Shown here: positions 22,573 through 31,555 of the stretch, piece after piece
Layout of the letters: every line of letters begins with the position of its first letter
Position numbering within the stretch: the first letter of the stretch is position 1
DNA from: DASVRA01 sp036388855
Lineage (GTDB): Bacteria; Pseudomonadota; Alphaproteobacteria; Caulobacterales; Caulobacteraceae
NCBI GenBank assembly: GCA_036388855.1
Contig: DASVRA010000011.1
Location: 60,156 to 124,155 of the forward strand
Direction: 5' to 3'
DNA length: 64,000 bases
Program-made: the position numbers and the translations under genes
Notes under the pieces: generated by a model
Seen by the model: only the letters and a program-made list of their open reading frames with translations
The model's database searches: none
Told to the model about the DNA's origin: nothing

Positions 22573-23664
22573 TCAAACCGCCTCGGGCCGCCGTTCGTCC
22601 TTGCCCTGTGCGCCGGCGCCGGGGACATCGACCTCCTCGCCCAGCACGTCACGCACATAGAGGACCTTGATCAACACGAACGCCGTCACCGCTAGCGGCG
22701 TGGCCAGGAGCACGCCCAGCGCGCCGAGCAGCATCCCGAAAGCCACCACGGAGAACAGCGACACGGCGAGCGGGATGGACACCATCCGGCGCTGCACGAA
22801 TGGGGTGACCAGGTTGCTCTCGATCTGCTGGACGCCGAAGTAGACCAGGAAGGTCCACAGCAGCATCTGCGGTCCGCCCGAGGCGGCGATCACCAGGCCC
22901 GGAATGGCCGAGACGATGGGGCCTACGATCGGCACGAACTGCGCCAGCCCCGCGAACAGCCCGAGCGCCAGCGGCGAGGGCACCCCCACGACAGCCAGGC
23001 CTATGCCGGTCAGTACGCCGATCACCGTCATCGACACCAGCGTGCCGAGCAGCCAGCGGTGCAACGCCACGCCGCTGGCGTCGAGCGCCTCCTTCAGCCG
23101 CGGGCGCAGGCCGCGCGGGAACAGCATCAGCAGGCCGTCGCGGTAGGCGCGCGGCTGGATCGCCAGCATGATGCCGGCCACGATCACCAGCAGCAGGTTG
23201 GTGAGCGCCCCCGCCACCCCGGCGGCGATCCGGGGCGCGGCGGCCAGCGCCTTGGCCGCCTGGCCGCTCGCCTGCTGGGCGTCGTCGAGCAGGCGCGAGC
23301 CGACCGGGGTGGCGCGCAGCTGCTCCTGCACCCGAGCCCAGGCGCGCGGCAAGGTTTCGGTCAGGTTGGCGATCTGCACGTCGAGCTGGCGGCCGAACAG
23401 CCAGCCGGCCAGCGCCAGTGCCGCCGCGACCGTCAGCAGTGCGATCAGCACCGCCGGCACGTTGGGGATATGGGTGCGCCTGCGGAGGGGATCGGCGATG
23501 GCGCGCAGCAGCACCGCCACCACCACCGCGCCGAACACCAGCAGGAAGACGTCGATCAGCCGGTAGAGCAGGAAGGCCACCGCGATCAGCGCCAGCACGA
23601 ACAGCGCCCGCTTGACGAAGGCGGCGTCGAGGCCGAGCGCGCCGGCGGGATCGGGCTTGGTCAT
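22573..23664 (-). CDS. AI-2E family transporter
   Basis: The 363-residue inner-membrane protein has about seven or eight hydrophobic helices. The typical layout is seen: two helices at the start (ALFVLALIAVAFLLYRLIDVFLL), a third after a short loop, a central amphipathic domain (about 95-150), then a block of closely packed helices containing GLFAGLAQFVPIVGPIVSAIPG, a family motif. AI-2E (YdiK/TqsA/PerM) proteins export autoinducer-2 in E. coli or act as Na+/H+ antiporters elsewhere; the role cannot be told from sequence. It is convergent with the serB-serA fusion. Confidence 0.9.
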   Translation of the reverse strand: MTKPDPAGALGLDAAFVKRALFVLALIAVAFLLYRLIDVFLLVFGAVVVAVLLRAIADPLRRRTHIPNVPAVLIALLTVAAALALAGWLFGRQLDVQIANLTETLPRAWARVQEQLRATPVGSRLLDDAQQASGQAAKALAAAPRIAAGVAGALTNLLLVIVAGIMLAIQPRAYRDGLLMLFPRGLRPRLKEALDASGVALHRWLLGTLVSMTVIGVLTGIGLAVVGVPSPLALGLFAGLAQFVPIVGPIVSAIPGLVIAASGGPQMLLWTFLVYFGVQQIESNLVTPFVQRRMVSIPLAVSLFSVVAFGMLLGALGVLLATPLAVTAFVLIKVLYVRDVLGEEVDVPGAGAQGKDERRPEAV

Positions 23665-23814
23665 GCCCCTGCAACGCCCGCGCGCTCCACCGGTTCAGGC
23701 GCGCAGGTCGCGGCGCTCCGCGGCAATAGCTGGCACGGCTTCGTGGTCGCCGCGGCCGGAATCCATTTCGCCGCCGTCCTCACCGGAGTGGTGCTGGCTC
23801 GCTAGCGCGCCCGT

Positions 23815-24597
23815 CTAGCGCTCCAGCCCCAGCACATCGTCCATGCCGTAGAGCCCCGGCGGCTTGTCCTTGAGCCATAGGGCGGCGGTCACCGCGCCCC
23901 GGGCGAACAGGGCCCGGTCGCGGGCGGAGTGGGAGAGGGTGAGGACCTCGTCCTCTGAGGCCAGGACCACGCTGTGCTCACCGACGATGCCGCCCGCCCG
24001 CATCACCGAAAAGCCGATGGCGCCGTCGGGGCGGGGACCGGTCTGGCCGTCGCGGGCGCGCACCTCGGCGTCGGCAAGGTGGACACACCGGGCTTCGGCG
24101 GCGGCGGCGGCTAGCATCAGGGCCGTGCCCGAGGGCGCGTCGGCTTTGCGCCGGTGGTGCGCCTCGAACACCTCGATGTCGTAATCGGGCAGGGCGCGGG
24201 CCGCTTGGCGCACCAGCCCGAGCAGCAGGCTCACGCCGAGCGAGAAGTTGCCGCTCTTCACGATCGCCAACCGCTCCGCGCAGGCGCGGATCTCCGCCTC
24301 CTGCCCGGGCGTGAAGCCGGTCGAGCCGATCACCAGGGCGGGGCCGGCGCTCTTGGCGAACCGGCGCGCCAACTGGGTGGAGGCCTCCGCGGTGGTGAAG
24401 TCGATAACCACGTCCGCCGCGTCCGCCGCGTCCGCCGCGCGTCCAAGCGGCCGGCCGCCGGCCGCATGGCCCTTCGTGCCAGGACGGTCGAACAGCAAGG
24501 CTGCTTCGGCCTCCTCGCTTGCATCGACGGCCGCCGCTACCGCCTGGCCCATGCGCCCGAGCGCGCCGGCGATCCCCACGCGCAGGCGCCCGCTCAC
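23815..24597 (-). CDS. dapB: 4-hydroxy-tetrahydrodipicolinate reductase
   Basis: The 260-residue cytosolic enzyme reduces the product of DapA with NAD(P)H in the diaminopimelate/lysine pathway. The NADPH motif GIAGALGRMGQAV opens the protein, TTAEAS and GSTGFTPGQ follow, and the substrate/catalytic motif is EVFEAHHRRKADAPSGTA with the conserved His-His and Lys. The start is a GTG overlapping the TGA of the CoA-transferase beta subunit (GTGA at 24594-24597), so translation is coupled to an apparently unrelated ketone-body operon. Confidence 0.96.
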   Translation of the reverse strand: MSGRLRVGIAGALGRMGQAVAAAVDASEEAEAALLFDRPGTKGHAAGGRPLGRAADAADAADVVIDFTTAEASTQLARRFAKSAGPALVIGSTGFTPGQEAEIRACAERLAIVKSGNFSLGVSLLLGLVRQAARALPDYDIEVFEAHHRRKADAPSGTALMLAAAAAEARCVHLADAEVRARDGQTGPRPDGAIGFSVMRAGGIVGEHSVVLASEDEVLTLSHSARDRALFARGAVTAALWLKDKPPGLYGMDDVLGLER

Positions 24598-25244
24598 GCC
24601 GGTTCCAGCGCCGTCTCGAAGGTCGCCTCGGTCTTGGCCCAGACTTCATCGAGCGTGACGCCGTCGGCGAGTTCGATCAGCGCGAGTCCGGAACCATCCT
24701 CCTTCACGTCGAACACGGCGAGGTCGGTGATGATCCGGTCCACCACTCCCGTCCCGGTCAAGGGCAGGGTGCATCGCTTCAAGACCTTCGACTGGCCGTG
24801 CTTGTTCGCGTGCTCCATCACCACCACGACCTTCTGCACCCCCGCCACCAGGTCCATGGCCCCGCCCATGCCCTTCACCATCTTGCCCGGGATCATCCAG
24901 TTGGCGATGTCGCCGTTCTCGGCCACCTCCATCGCCCCCAGGATCGACAGGTCGATGTGGCCGCCCCGGATCATGGCGAAGCTGTCGGCGCTGCTGAAAT
25001 AGCTGGTCTTATCGAGCTCGGTGATGGTCTGCTTGCCGGCGTTGATCAGGTCCGGGTCAACCTCGTCGTCGTAGGGGAACGGGCCCATGCCCAGCATGCC
25101 GTTCTCCGACTGCAGGGTGACCTCCATCCCCTCCGGGATGTGGTTGGCCACCAGCGTCGGGATGCCGATGCCGAGGTTGACGTAGAAGCCGTCGCGCAGC
25201 TCGCGGGCGGCGCGTGCCGCGAGCTGGTCCCTAGTCCAGGGCAT
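24594..25244 (-). CDS. 3-oxoacid CoA-transferase, subunit B
   Basis: The 216-residue protein is the beta subunit of a family I CoA-transferase. The opening ARELRDGFYVNLGIGIPTLV is typical, and the catalytic glutamate lies in the SENGMLGMGPF motif. It pairs with the alpha subunit encoded at 25487-26224; the complex moves CoA between succinyl-CoA and acetoacetate or a similar 3-oxoacid. ATG 25244 is the start of the conserved region, although the frame remains open further up. A small gene lies between the two subunits and overlaps this one by 14 nt. Confidence 0.94.
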   Translation of the reverse strand: MPWTRDQLAARAARELRDGFYVNLGIGIPTLVANHIPEGMEVTLQSENGMLGMGPFPYDDEVDPDLINAGKQTITELDKTSYFSSADSFAMIRGGHIDLSILGAMEVAENGDIANWMIPGKMVKGMGGAMDLVAGVQKVVVVMEHANKHGQSKVLKRCTLPLTGTGVVDRIITDLAVFDVKEDGSGLALIELADGVTLDEVWAKTEATFETALEPA

Positions 25245-25485
25245 GGGCGTCCTTTCGCATGGCGGCGGGCGCCGCGTGGCGGGCATGAAAGTCGGCCATC
25301 TGGCGCAGCACGGCGTCCACGCGCCGGGCGCAGGCATCGGGCCCTTTCGCCTCGGCGACGTGCTCGGCGTAACGCTTCTGGCACGAGGGCCGCGCCCGCG
25401 CCCAATGCGCCTCGCACTCGAAGTCGCCGTCAATGGCGCACGCAAGGTCTTCGGGAACCGGCAAGCCCGCCTTGGTCCGCATCAC
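25231..25485 (-). CDS. YdeI/OmpD-associated-type small protein
   Basis: The 84-residue protein fills the gap between the CoA-transferase subunits, starting 1 nt after the alpha gene and overlapping the beta gene by 14 nt. The sequence PSCQKRYAEHVAEAKGPDACARRVDAVL closely follows the C-terminal domain of YdeI/OmpD-associated proteins (pattern PS-x-RxxYxxxIxxAKxPxTRxRRIxxxL), split here as PSCQKRYAEHVAEAKG and RRVDAVL. It lacks the N-terminal DUF1801-like part. YdeI homologues are linked to resistance to cationic peptides, but the biochemical role is not known. Its coupling to ketone metabolism is unexplained. Confidence 0.7.
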   Translation of the reverse strand: MMRTKAGLPVPEDLACAIDGDFECEAHWARARPSCQKRYAEHVAEAKGPDACARRVDAVLRQMADFHARHAAPAAMRKDAHALD

Positions 25486-25486
25486 C

Positions 25487-26224
25487 TCACACCTCCGTTC
25501 CCACGGCCGCCGGCGCCGCCCGTTCAGGCCGTTTCCTCACCGTGCGCTGCTCGATGCGCTTCTCGAAGGCCCCGTGGATGATGCGGTCGACGTAAATGCC
25601 GGGCGTGTGGATGCAGTCCGGATCGAGCGAACCGGTCGGCACGATCTCCTCCACCTCGACTACGCACCGCTTCCCGGCCGCGGCCATCATCGGCGAGAAG
25701 TTGCGCGCGGTCTTGCGGAACACGAGGTTGCCTTCGGCATCCGCCTTCCAGGCCTTGATGATCGACAGGTCGGCGCGCAGCCACGTCTCCATCACGTAGT
25801 CGCGGCCCTCGAAATTCCTCACCTCCTTGCCCTCCGCCACCAGGGTGCCCACGCCGGTGGGGGTGAAGAAGGCGGGGATGCCCGCGCCGCCGGCGCGGAT
25901 GCGCTCGGCCAAGGTGCCTTGCGGATTGAACTCCAGCTCCAGTTCGCCGGAGAGGTATTGCCGCTCGAACTCCTTGTTCTCGCCGACGTAGGAGGAGACC
26001 ATCTTCTTGATCTGGCGGGTCCAGAGCAGCAGGCCCAGCCCAAAATTGTCCACTCCGGCGTTGTTGGAGATCACCGTCAGGTCCTTGACGCCGGAGTCGC
26101 GCAAGGCGGTGATCAGGTTCTCCGGAATCCCGCAAAGGCCGAAGCCCCCGCTCATCACCGTCATGCCGTCGAACAGCAGACCCTCGAGCGCGCTCCTGGC
26201 ATCGGGGCGGACCTTGTCGGCCAT
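25487..26224 (-). CDS. 3-oxoacid CoA-transferase, subunit A
   Basis: The 245-residue alpha subunit begins at ATG 26224 (MADKVRPDA). It has the family I motifs GGFGLCGIPENL and a conserved SNNAGVDNFGLG, and later GTLAERIRAGGAGIPAFFTPTG, given here as GTLAERIRAGGAG and AFFTPTG. It forms a heteromer with subunit B and would transfer CoA in acetoacetate or related 3-oxoacid use, as AtoDA, ScoAB or PcaIJ do; the exact substrate is not decidable. The gene diverges from an exported hydrolase across 149 bp. Confidence 0.95.
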   Translation of the reverse strand: MADKVRPDARSALEGLLFDGMTVMSGGFGLCGIPENLITALRDSGVKDLTVISNNAGVDNFGLGLLLWTRQIKKMVSSYVGENKEFERQYLSGELELEFNPQGTLAERIRAGGAGIPAFFTPTGVGTLVAEGKEVRNFEGRDYVMETWLRADLSIIKAWKADAEGNLVFRKTARNFSPMMAAAGKRCVVEVEEIVPTGSLDPDCIHTPGIYVDRIIHGAFEKRIEQRTVRKRPERAAPAAVGTEV

Positions 26225-26373
26225 CGGGGCTCCTTGCGGCTGCGCCCGTTCTCTAGCCGAGCGGGCGGGGTTTTCAATCCGGCGCGGCCGCACCCGTGTC
26301 CGAGCTTGACCAAAGCTTCCGTTTGGCTCTGGGTTGGACGCGGCTCGGCCGCGCAACGAGGCGGGGAACCGCA

Positions 26374-27999
26374 ATGTTGAGACCCAAGCTTGCCATCCGC
26401 TCCTCGCGCGCCGTCCTGCTCATTCTGAGCGTGCTGCTGCTCGGCGCGGCGGCCTCCGGAACGGTCGAGCGCACCTACGGCGGCGGCTACGGCGGCCCCG
26501 GCGCCTTCACCGTCACCTCTCTCGTCCTGACAGAGACGGCAGGCGTGGTCTCGGGCAAGATGCGCCAGCCCGACGAGCGGCCCGACGAGCCGCCGCTCCG
26601 CAACATCAAAAGCTCCAGCGACCGCCTCAGCTTCGACGCTGACACGCTGCGTTTCGACCTGCGCCGCACCCCCCACGGCTACGCCGGCCAAGTCCGCGAC
26701 GCGCGCGGCGCGCGTCATCCCGCCGCCTTCGTCATTCGTCCCGGCGGCGTTCCGCCGGAGATCCTCGCCGCCTACGAGGGCAGCTACGGCCTCGGCGATG
26801 GCCGCATCCTCACCCTGTCGCGCAACAACGCCGGATCGGGCTTTTGGTACCTGGAGCTGCCGTCGGGACGGACCGGGTTCCTGTTCAACCTGTCCAACAC
26901 CGAGTTCACCGCCGGACCGTGCATCTACTGCGCCGGCCCAGAACGCCTCCACGTCAGCTTCGCCCCGGGCGCCGATGGCCCGGCCCCGGCCGTCTCCCTC
27001 AGGCTCGAAGGCCGCCCCTACGCCGCCCGCCGCCTGACCGGCTACACCGAGCAGGAGGTCGCCTTCACCAGCCGCGACGGCGCGCGCTTGGCCGGCTCGC
27101 TGTTCCTGCCCACAGACCCAGGCCCGCATCCGGCAGTGGTGTTCGCCCATGGATCGGGCGCCCAGTCGCGCAATGGCTATTACGGCCACATCCGCTTCCT
27201 CGCCGAGGCCTACGCCCGGCGTGGCGTCGCCGCCCTCGCCTTCGACAAGCGCGGCGTCGGCAAGTCCCAGGGCGACTGGGAGAAGGCCGGCTTCGCCACC
27301 CTGGCCGACGACGTCGCCGCGGGCGTGGGCTACCTGCGCACCCGGCCCGACATCCGCCCCGACCGCATCGGCCTGACCGGCGGCAGCCAGGCCGGCTGGA
27401 TCATGCCGATGGCCGCCAGCCGCGTTCCCGGCCTCCGCTTCATCCAGCATTTCTCCGCCGCCTCGCCCATGGGCGTGCGCGAGCAGGAGCGCCGGCGCCT
27501 GGTCCTGCAGATGCAGGCCGAAACCTATCCCCCGGCCGAGATCGACCGCGCGCTGAAGGTCCGCGACTTGATGGACGACTACGCCGTCACCGGCCAAGGC
27601 TGGGAGGCGCTGGAGGCGGCGGCCAAGGCGGTGGAGACGGAACGCTGGATGACCCAGTTCATCGGCGGCCTGCCCGCGCGCGACGCCCCCGACTGGCCTT
27701 GGCTGCGCGAGGCGATGAGCTACGACACCCGCCCCGACTTCACCCGCTTCGCCGGCGCCTGGCACGTGCTCTACGGCGAGCGCGACGTGATCGCCCCGAT
27801 CAGGGAGGGCCGCGTCATGCTCGAAGCGGCGATCGCCAAGGGCCCCTCGCGCGATGTCACCATCGAGGTCGTGCCCGGCGCCACCCACAACTTCCTGCTG
27901 GCCAGAACCGGCAGCGACAAGGAGTTCTCCGGCCTCACCCGCTTCGTCCCCGGCTTCCACGACAAGGTGACGGCGTGGGCGGCGCGGCGGGTGCGCTGA
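26374..27999 (+). CDS. Exported alpha/beta hydrolase with N-terminal accessory domain
   Basis: The 541-residue protein starts at ATG 26374, after a GGGGAA box, with a signal or anchor helix (AVLLILSVLLLGAAASG). Residues 35-240 form a beta-rich accessory region without a known catalytic motif. Residues 245-541 are an alpha/beta hydrolase with nucleophile GGSQAGW, acid in GERDVIAP and His in GATHNFLL. A pair of Cys in GPCIYCAG could form a disulfide or bind a metal. The closest general description is a periplasmic esterase or acyl-peptidase-like hydrolase. Cyclase and PhzF genes follow on the same strand. Confidence 0.88.
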   Translation: MLRPKLAIRSSRAVLLILSVLLLGAAASGTVERTYGGGYGGPGAFTVTSLVLTETAGVVSGKMRQPDERPDEPPLRNIKSSSDRLSFDADTLRFDLRRTPHGYAGQVRDARGARHPAAFVIRPGGVPPEILAAYEGSYGLGDGRILTLSRNNAGSGFWYLELPSGRTGFLFNLSNTEFTAGPCIYCAGPERLHVSFAPGADGPAPAVSLRLEGRPYAARRLTGYTEQEVAFTSRDGARLAGSLFLPTDPGPHPAVVFAHGSGAQSRNGYYGHIRFLAEAYARRGVAALAFDKRGVGKSQGDWEKAGFATLADDVAAGVGYLRTRPDIRPDRIGLTGGSQAGWIMPMAASRVPGLRFIQHFSAASPMGVREQERRRLVLQMQAETYPPAEIDRALKVRDLMDDYAVTGQGWEALEAAAKAVETERWMTQFIGGLPARDAPDWPWLREAMSYDTRPDFTRFAGAWHVLYGERDVIAPIREGRVMLEAAIAKGPSRDVTIEVVPGATHNFLLARTGSDKEFSGLTRFVPGFHDKVTAWAARRVR

Positions 28000-28043
28000 A
28001 CGCATCCGTCTGCCGCCATCAGTATCAGAAGGAGCCGCGCGTC

Positions 28044-28712
28044 ATGCCTAGCGCCACCACCCTCGTCGACCTCAGCCACGCCATCGAACCCGGCATGACC
28101 ACCTACAAGGGCCTGCCGGGGCCGGTGATCTGCGACTACTGGAGCCGCGAGGCCTCGCGCGCCAACTACGACGACGGCTCCAGCTTCCAGATCGGCCGCA
28201 TCGACATGGTCGCCAACACCGGCACCTACCTCGACAGCCCCTTCCACCGCTACGAAGACGGCGCCGACCTGGCGGAGCTCGACCTCGCCGCCCTGGCCGC
28301 GCTCGACGGCGTGGTCGTGCGCCAACCGGCCGTAGAAGGCCTCGCCGTGGAAGCCCAGGCGTTCGCCGGCCTCGACCTGCGCGGCAAGGCGGTGCTGGTC
28401 GCCACCGGCTGGGACCGCCACTGGCGCACCCCGGCTTATTTCGAGGACCACCCGTTCCTCACGGAAGCCGCCGCGCGCGCCCTGGCAGACGCCGGCGCCC
28501 GGCTGGTCGGCATCGACTCCCACAACATCGACGACACCCGCGCCCGCGCCCGCCCGGTGCACACCATCCTGCTGGGCGCGGGGATCCCGATCTGCGAGCA
28601 CCTGTGCAACCTCCAGGCCCTGCCCGACGCCGGCTTCCGCTTCACCGCGGCGCCGCCGAAGATCCGCGGCATGGGCACCTTCCCCGTGCGGGCGTTCGCG
28701 GAGATCGACTAG
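28044..28712 (+). CDS. Cyclase family protein (kynurenine formamidase-like fold)
   Basis: The 222-residue protein starts at ATG 28044 after a strong AAGGAG. The opening VDLSHAIEPGMTTYKGLP and the end PIRGLG-like PKIRGMGTFPVRAFA are characteristic of the cyclase family, manganese- or zinc-dependent hydrolases that include kynurenine formamidase and isatin hydrolase. The metal motif HxGTHxDxPxH appears here as NTGTYLDSPFH: the first two His are Asn and Tyr, while Asp and the last His remain. Either it belongs to a divergent subgroup or the metal site is altered. It is followed 15 nt later by PhzF, likely an operon. Confidence 0.9.
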   Translation: MPSATTLVDLSHAIEPGMTTYKGLPGPVICDYWSREASRANYDDGSSFQIGRIDMVANTGTYLDSPFHRYEDGADLAELDLAALAALDGVVVRQPAVEGLAVEAQAFAGLDLRGKAVLVATGWDRHWRTPAYFEDHPFLTEAAARALADAGARLVGIDSHNIDDTRARARPVHTILLGAGIPICEHLCNLQALPDAGFRFTAAPPKIRGMGTFPVRAFAEID

Positions 28713-28727
28713 GCCGTGGAGACCGCC

Positions 28728-29555
28728 ATGCACATCGAACGCATCGCCGCCTTCTCCGACGGCGAGACCGGAGGCAACCCCGCCGGCGTCGTCCTGTGCG
28801 AAGCCCTTCCCAGCCCCCAGGCCATGCAGGCCCTCGCCGCCGAGGTCGGCTATTCCGAGACCGCCTTCGCCGCGCCGCAGGGGGACGGCTGGCGCGTGCG
28901 CTATTTCGCGCCGGCGATGGAGGTGCCGTTCTGCGGCCACGCCACCATCGCGCTGGGTGCGGCGCTGGCCGAGAAGCACGGCGACGGCGTCTTCGCCCTG
29001 CACCTGAACGCGGCGGAGATCACCGTCGAAGGCTGGTGCGAGGACGGCGCGCTGATGGCGGCCCTGCAGTCGCCCCCGACCCGCAGCGCCCCCGCGCCCG
29101 CCGGCCTGACCGCCGCCGCGCTGGACCTGTTCGGCTACGCCCCCGCCGATCTCGACCCCCGCCTGCCGCCCGCGATCATCGAGGCCGGGGCGCGCCACCT
29201 GCTGCTGGCGTTACGCAGCCGAGAGCGGCTGGCGGCGATGGCCTACGACCTGGAGCAGGGACGCGCCCTGATGACCGCCGCCGGCCTCGTCACCATCAGC
29301 CTGGTGCAGGCCGAGACCCCCGCCCGCTTCCACGCCCGCAACCCCTTCGCCGCGGGCGGCGTCTACGAGGACCCGGCCACCGGCGCCGCCGCCGCAGCCC
29401 TGGCCGGCTACCTGCGCGACCTCCGCTGGCCCCACGGCGGGGAGATCGAGGTGCTGCAAGGCGCCGACATGGGCGTGCCGTGCCGCCTGCGGGCGGAGAT
29501 CACCAATGAGGCGGGGGCGAGCGTGCGGGTGTGGGGGCGGACGCGGGGGATTTGA
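28728..29555 (+). CDS. PhzF family isomerase/epimerase
   Basis: The 275-residue protein has the diaminopimelate-epimerase-like fold of PhzF. The catalytic Glu lies in GYSETAF, and the family motifs GNPAGVV, FCGHATIA and DPATGAAAAA are all present. PhzF isomerises DHHA in phenazine synthesis, but most homologues have unknown substrates, and no phenazine gene is near. ATG 28728 is preceded by GGAG at a 6-nt spacing; a GTG four codons earlier is possible. It may act with the cyclase upstream on a common metabolite. Confidence 0.92.
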   Translation: MHIERIAAFSDGETGGNPAGVVLCEALPSPQAMQALAAEVGYSETAFAAPQGDGWRVRYFAPAMEVPFCGHATIALGAALAEKHGDGVFALHLNAAEITVEGWCEDGALMAALQSPPTRSAPAPAGLTAAALDLFGYAPADLDPRLPPAIIEAGARHLLLALRSRERLAAMAYDLEQGRALMTAAGLVTISLVQAETPARFHARNPFAAGGVYEDPATGAAAAALAGYLRDLRWPHGGEIEVLQGADMGVPCRLRAEITNEAGASVRVWGRTRGI

Positions 29556-29724
29556 GTGGGCACGCCCTCTTTGACGATGAAGTTAGGTATGGTGTCCCTC
29601 CAAGCCCCCTCCCCACAATGGCCGCTACACTCTGCCTCGGCCGGGGTTATCGACCTTGCGTGCGAGGTGGTGGTAGGCTCCCTAACCGGCGATTGGCTCC
29701 GGAGGGAGAAGCGAGGCTTCGCTT

Positions 29725-30585
29725 GTGACCGCATCGCAACCGAGCATTCCCACGATGCGTTCGGTGTCGCCGTTTCGGTATCCGGGCGGGAAGGCCTTTC
29801 TCTACAGGTATCTTAACGATCGACTCAATTCGTTACCGGAAGGCCGACGCATCTATGCCGAGCCATACTGCGGCGGGGCGGGGGCTGCGGTCATTCTCCT
29901 TAAGTTAGGTGCTGTCGAAGAAATCCATCTCAATGATGCTGATCTCAAAGTATATTCGGCTTGGGAAGCCATTCTTACTGAGTCGGAGCGATTTGCTTCG
30001 CAGATCATGTCAACACCTGTGGACATGTTCACTTGGTATGCGTGCCGAGAGTTAGTCGAAGGTGCGACTGAGCCGAGCTTTGAGCTGGGTTTCGCAACGT
30101 TCTTTCTAAATCGGACGAGCCGGTCTGGCATTGTGGTCGGCGCAGGGCCGATCGGTGGGTATGAACAGCGAGGGACTTGGAAGATCGACGCGAGATTCAA
30201 TAGAGAGGCATTGGCGGATCGAGTTCGATGGCTAGGATCAGTTCGTCATTCCATCAAGTTGACTCAAGAAGACGCGTTGACTTTCTTATCTCGCTCTACC
30301 GCCCGCCTCTCGTTGGACCGAACGCTCTTTTTTGTAGACCCACCGTACGTCACCGCTGGCGGGCGGCTTTATTTGAACGCGATGGACGAGGGAAAGCACA
30401 TCGCCTTAAGTGATGTCCTCCAGGGCGGTACGCTGCCCCACTGGGTTCTGACTTACGACAATCACCCGCTTATTCTGGACCTATACAGCCGTCAAACAAT
30501 CCGTGACCTCTGCGTAAGCTACAGCCTTCAGAACAAGCGAAAGGAGCGCGAAGTACTCATTGGCGATCATGCCGCCTGCGCATAA
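29725..30585 (+). CDS. D12 class DNA adenine methylase (Dam-like)
   Basis: The 286-residue protein is an N6-adenine methyltransferase of the D12 class. The SAM-binding motif FRYPGGKAFL is at about residues 17-26, followed by EPYCGGAGAAVILL and the catalytic DPPY (Asp205). GTG 29725 is preferred because a GGAGGGAG purine box is upstream; ATG 29755 lacks one. Base composition is clearly lower in GC than the surroundings (a 60-base line at 29941 has 28 G+C), marking acquired DNA. Its 3' end overlaps the convergent gene by 19 nt. It may protect DNA against a nuclease encoded next to it; the recognised sequence is unknown. Confidence 0.92.
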   Translation: MTASQPSIPTMRSVSPFRYPGGKAFLYRYLNDRLNSLPEGRRIYAEPYCGGAGAAVILLKLGAVEEIHLNDADLKVYSAWEAILTESERFASQIMSTPVDMFTWYACRELVEGATEPSFELGFATFFLNRTSRSGIVVGAGPIGGYEQRGTWKIDARFNREALADRVRWLGSVRHSIKLTQEDALTFLSRSTARLSLDRTLFFVDPPYVTAGGRLYLNAMDEGKHIALSDVLQGGTLPHWVLTYDNHPLILDLYSRQTIRDLCVSYSLQNKRKEREVLIGDHAACA

Positions 30586-31547
30586 GCGCAGTAGCCGTAG
30601 ACCCACGCCCGAACATCATCGATGAGATCGGCACCGTCGACCGGTACCCCTGCTGCGGATAGTTGGAGCCCCTGCCACGCCCTGAGCGGCAATCTGGAAC
30701 GCTCGAGAATCGCGCGATGGTATTGGTGCATGAGATTCCAATGTCGCTGATCAATCACTCGAAACGGGATTAGAGTGACATGAGTAATGTTACCCGTCGC
30801 GTGATCCTGAATGTAGGCGGCAGTGAACGTGTCGGCTCGGTTTGCTACGGGCTTGTCTTCCCAGTTTCGTCCGCTAGCCGTTTGCCCAAAATAAAACACT
30901 GTCGGTGGCGGCTGCCCGTCAAGGGTAAAGGCGATGACGTCGATGCCGCCATCCTTCTCTTTGGGTGGGGTGTAAGCGCCCGGGGGATTTCGAACCGTGA
31001 ACCCTGCGCCCGCGGCTGCGGCACGGTTCAGCAGTTCGACGATGGCCTCTCCCGATTGACGAGGCCATCCAACGCTGAATGCCGGTCCACCGGCTAGACC
31101 AGCAACACCTAGGGTAGCGACGATCTGAAATACCTTGTTCCGGAGCTCCAACAGCATTTCGTCGGTAGGAGGTTTATCCAGTATTGAGGATCCCGTAGCG
31201 TGAGCCGCCACAAGGCAGACGATGTAGAACACCAATTTGGGTTCATCCCGCCAACTCAGGTTGATGGTGACCTCGTCACCAGACTCGGATAGCTGGTAGG
31301 GGTACGTGTCTTCGAGGGTTTTCTGCCGGAATGAAACCTCAGCCTCGATGCGCTCAACGAGCTGCTCGCGCCCCTGATCCCGCCGCCCTATGTCATCTTC
31401 CGCAGTCGGTTCTAGTTCCGCCAGCGAACCTAGGAGCGCATCCAGTCTGGACACCCCGTACGGGTCGAAAAGCGCGGCGAGCTCTAGCCAGTCGACAAGG
31501 TCATCAACTTCAAGGGCAAGATTAGGCGCGTTGACTACCTGGGACAT
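30567..31547 (-). CDS. Uncharacterised protein, possible PD-(D/E)XK-like nuclease
   Basis: The 326-residue protein has no clear family that I can name. Residues 1-150 are mostly helical and acidic with one hydrophobic stretch (LVFYIVCLVAAHA). The C-terminal half contains GGIDVIAFTLDG, then a beta strand ending FGQTASGRNWEDK. The arrangement D203, a strand, Q222 and a Lys at 232 resembles PD-(D/E)XK variants in which Glu is replaced by Gln. This is inference from pattern only. It lies 8 nt after the ParB-like gene and overlaps the methylase gene tail to tail. Confidence 0.6.
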   Translation of the reverse strand: MSQVVNAPNLALEVDDLVDWLELAALFDPYGVSRLDALLGSLAELEPTAEDDIGRRDQGREQLVERIEAEVSFRQKTLEDTYPYQLSESGDEVTINLSWRDEPKLVFYIVCLVAAHATGSSILDKPPTDEMLLELRNKVFQIVATLGVAGLAGGPAFSVGWPRQSGEAIVELLNRAAAAGAGFTVRNPPGAYTPPKEKDGGIDVIAFTLDGQPPPTVFYFGQTASGRNWEDKPVANRADTFTAAYIQDHATGNITHVTLIPFRVIDQRHWNLMHQYHRAILERSRLPLRAWQGLQLSAAGVPVDGADLIDDVRAWVYGYCAYAQAA

Positions 31548-31555
31548 TTCGCTTG

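Noticed and set aside
23700..23805. Short hydrophobic frame ending GVVLAR between the AI-2E and dapB genes
   Set aside because: No start codon or ribosome-binding site; it is the tail of a frame antisense to the transporter.
29531..29816. Two short plus-strand frames before the methylase
   Set aside because: They overlap PhzF or the methylase out of frame, have no plausible start context and share no features with known proteins.
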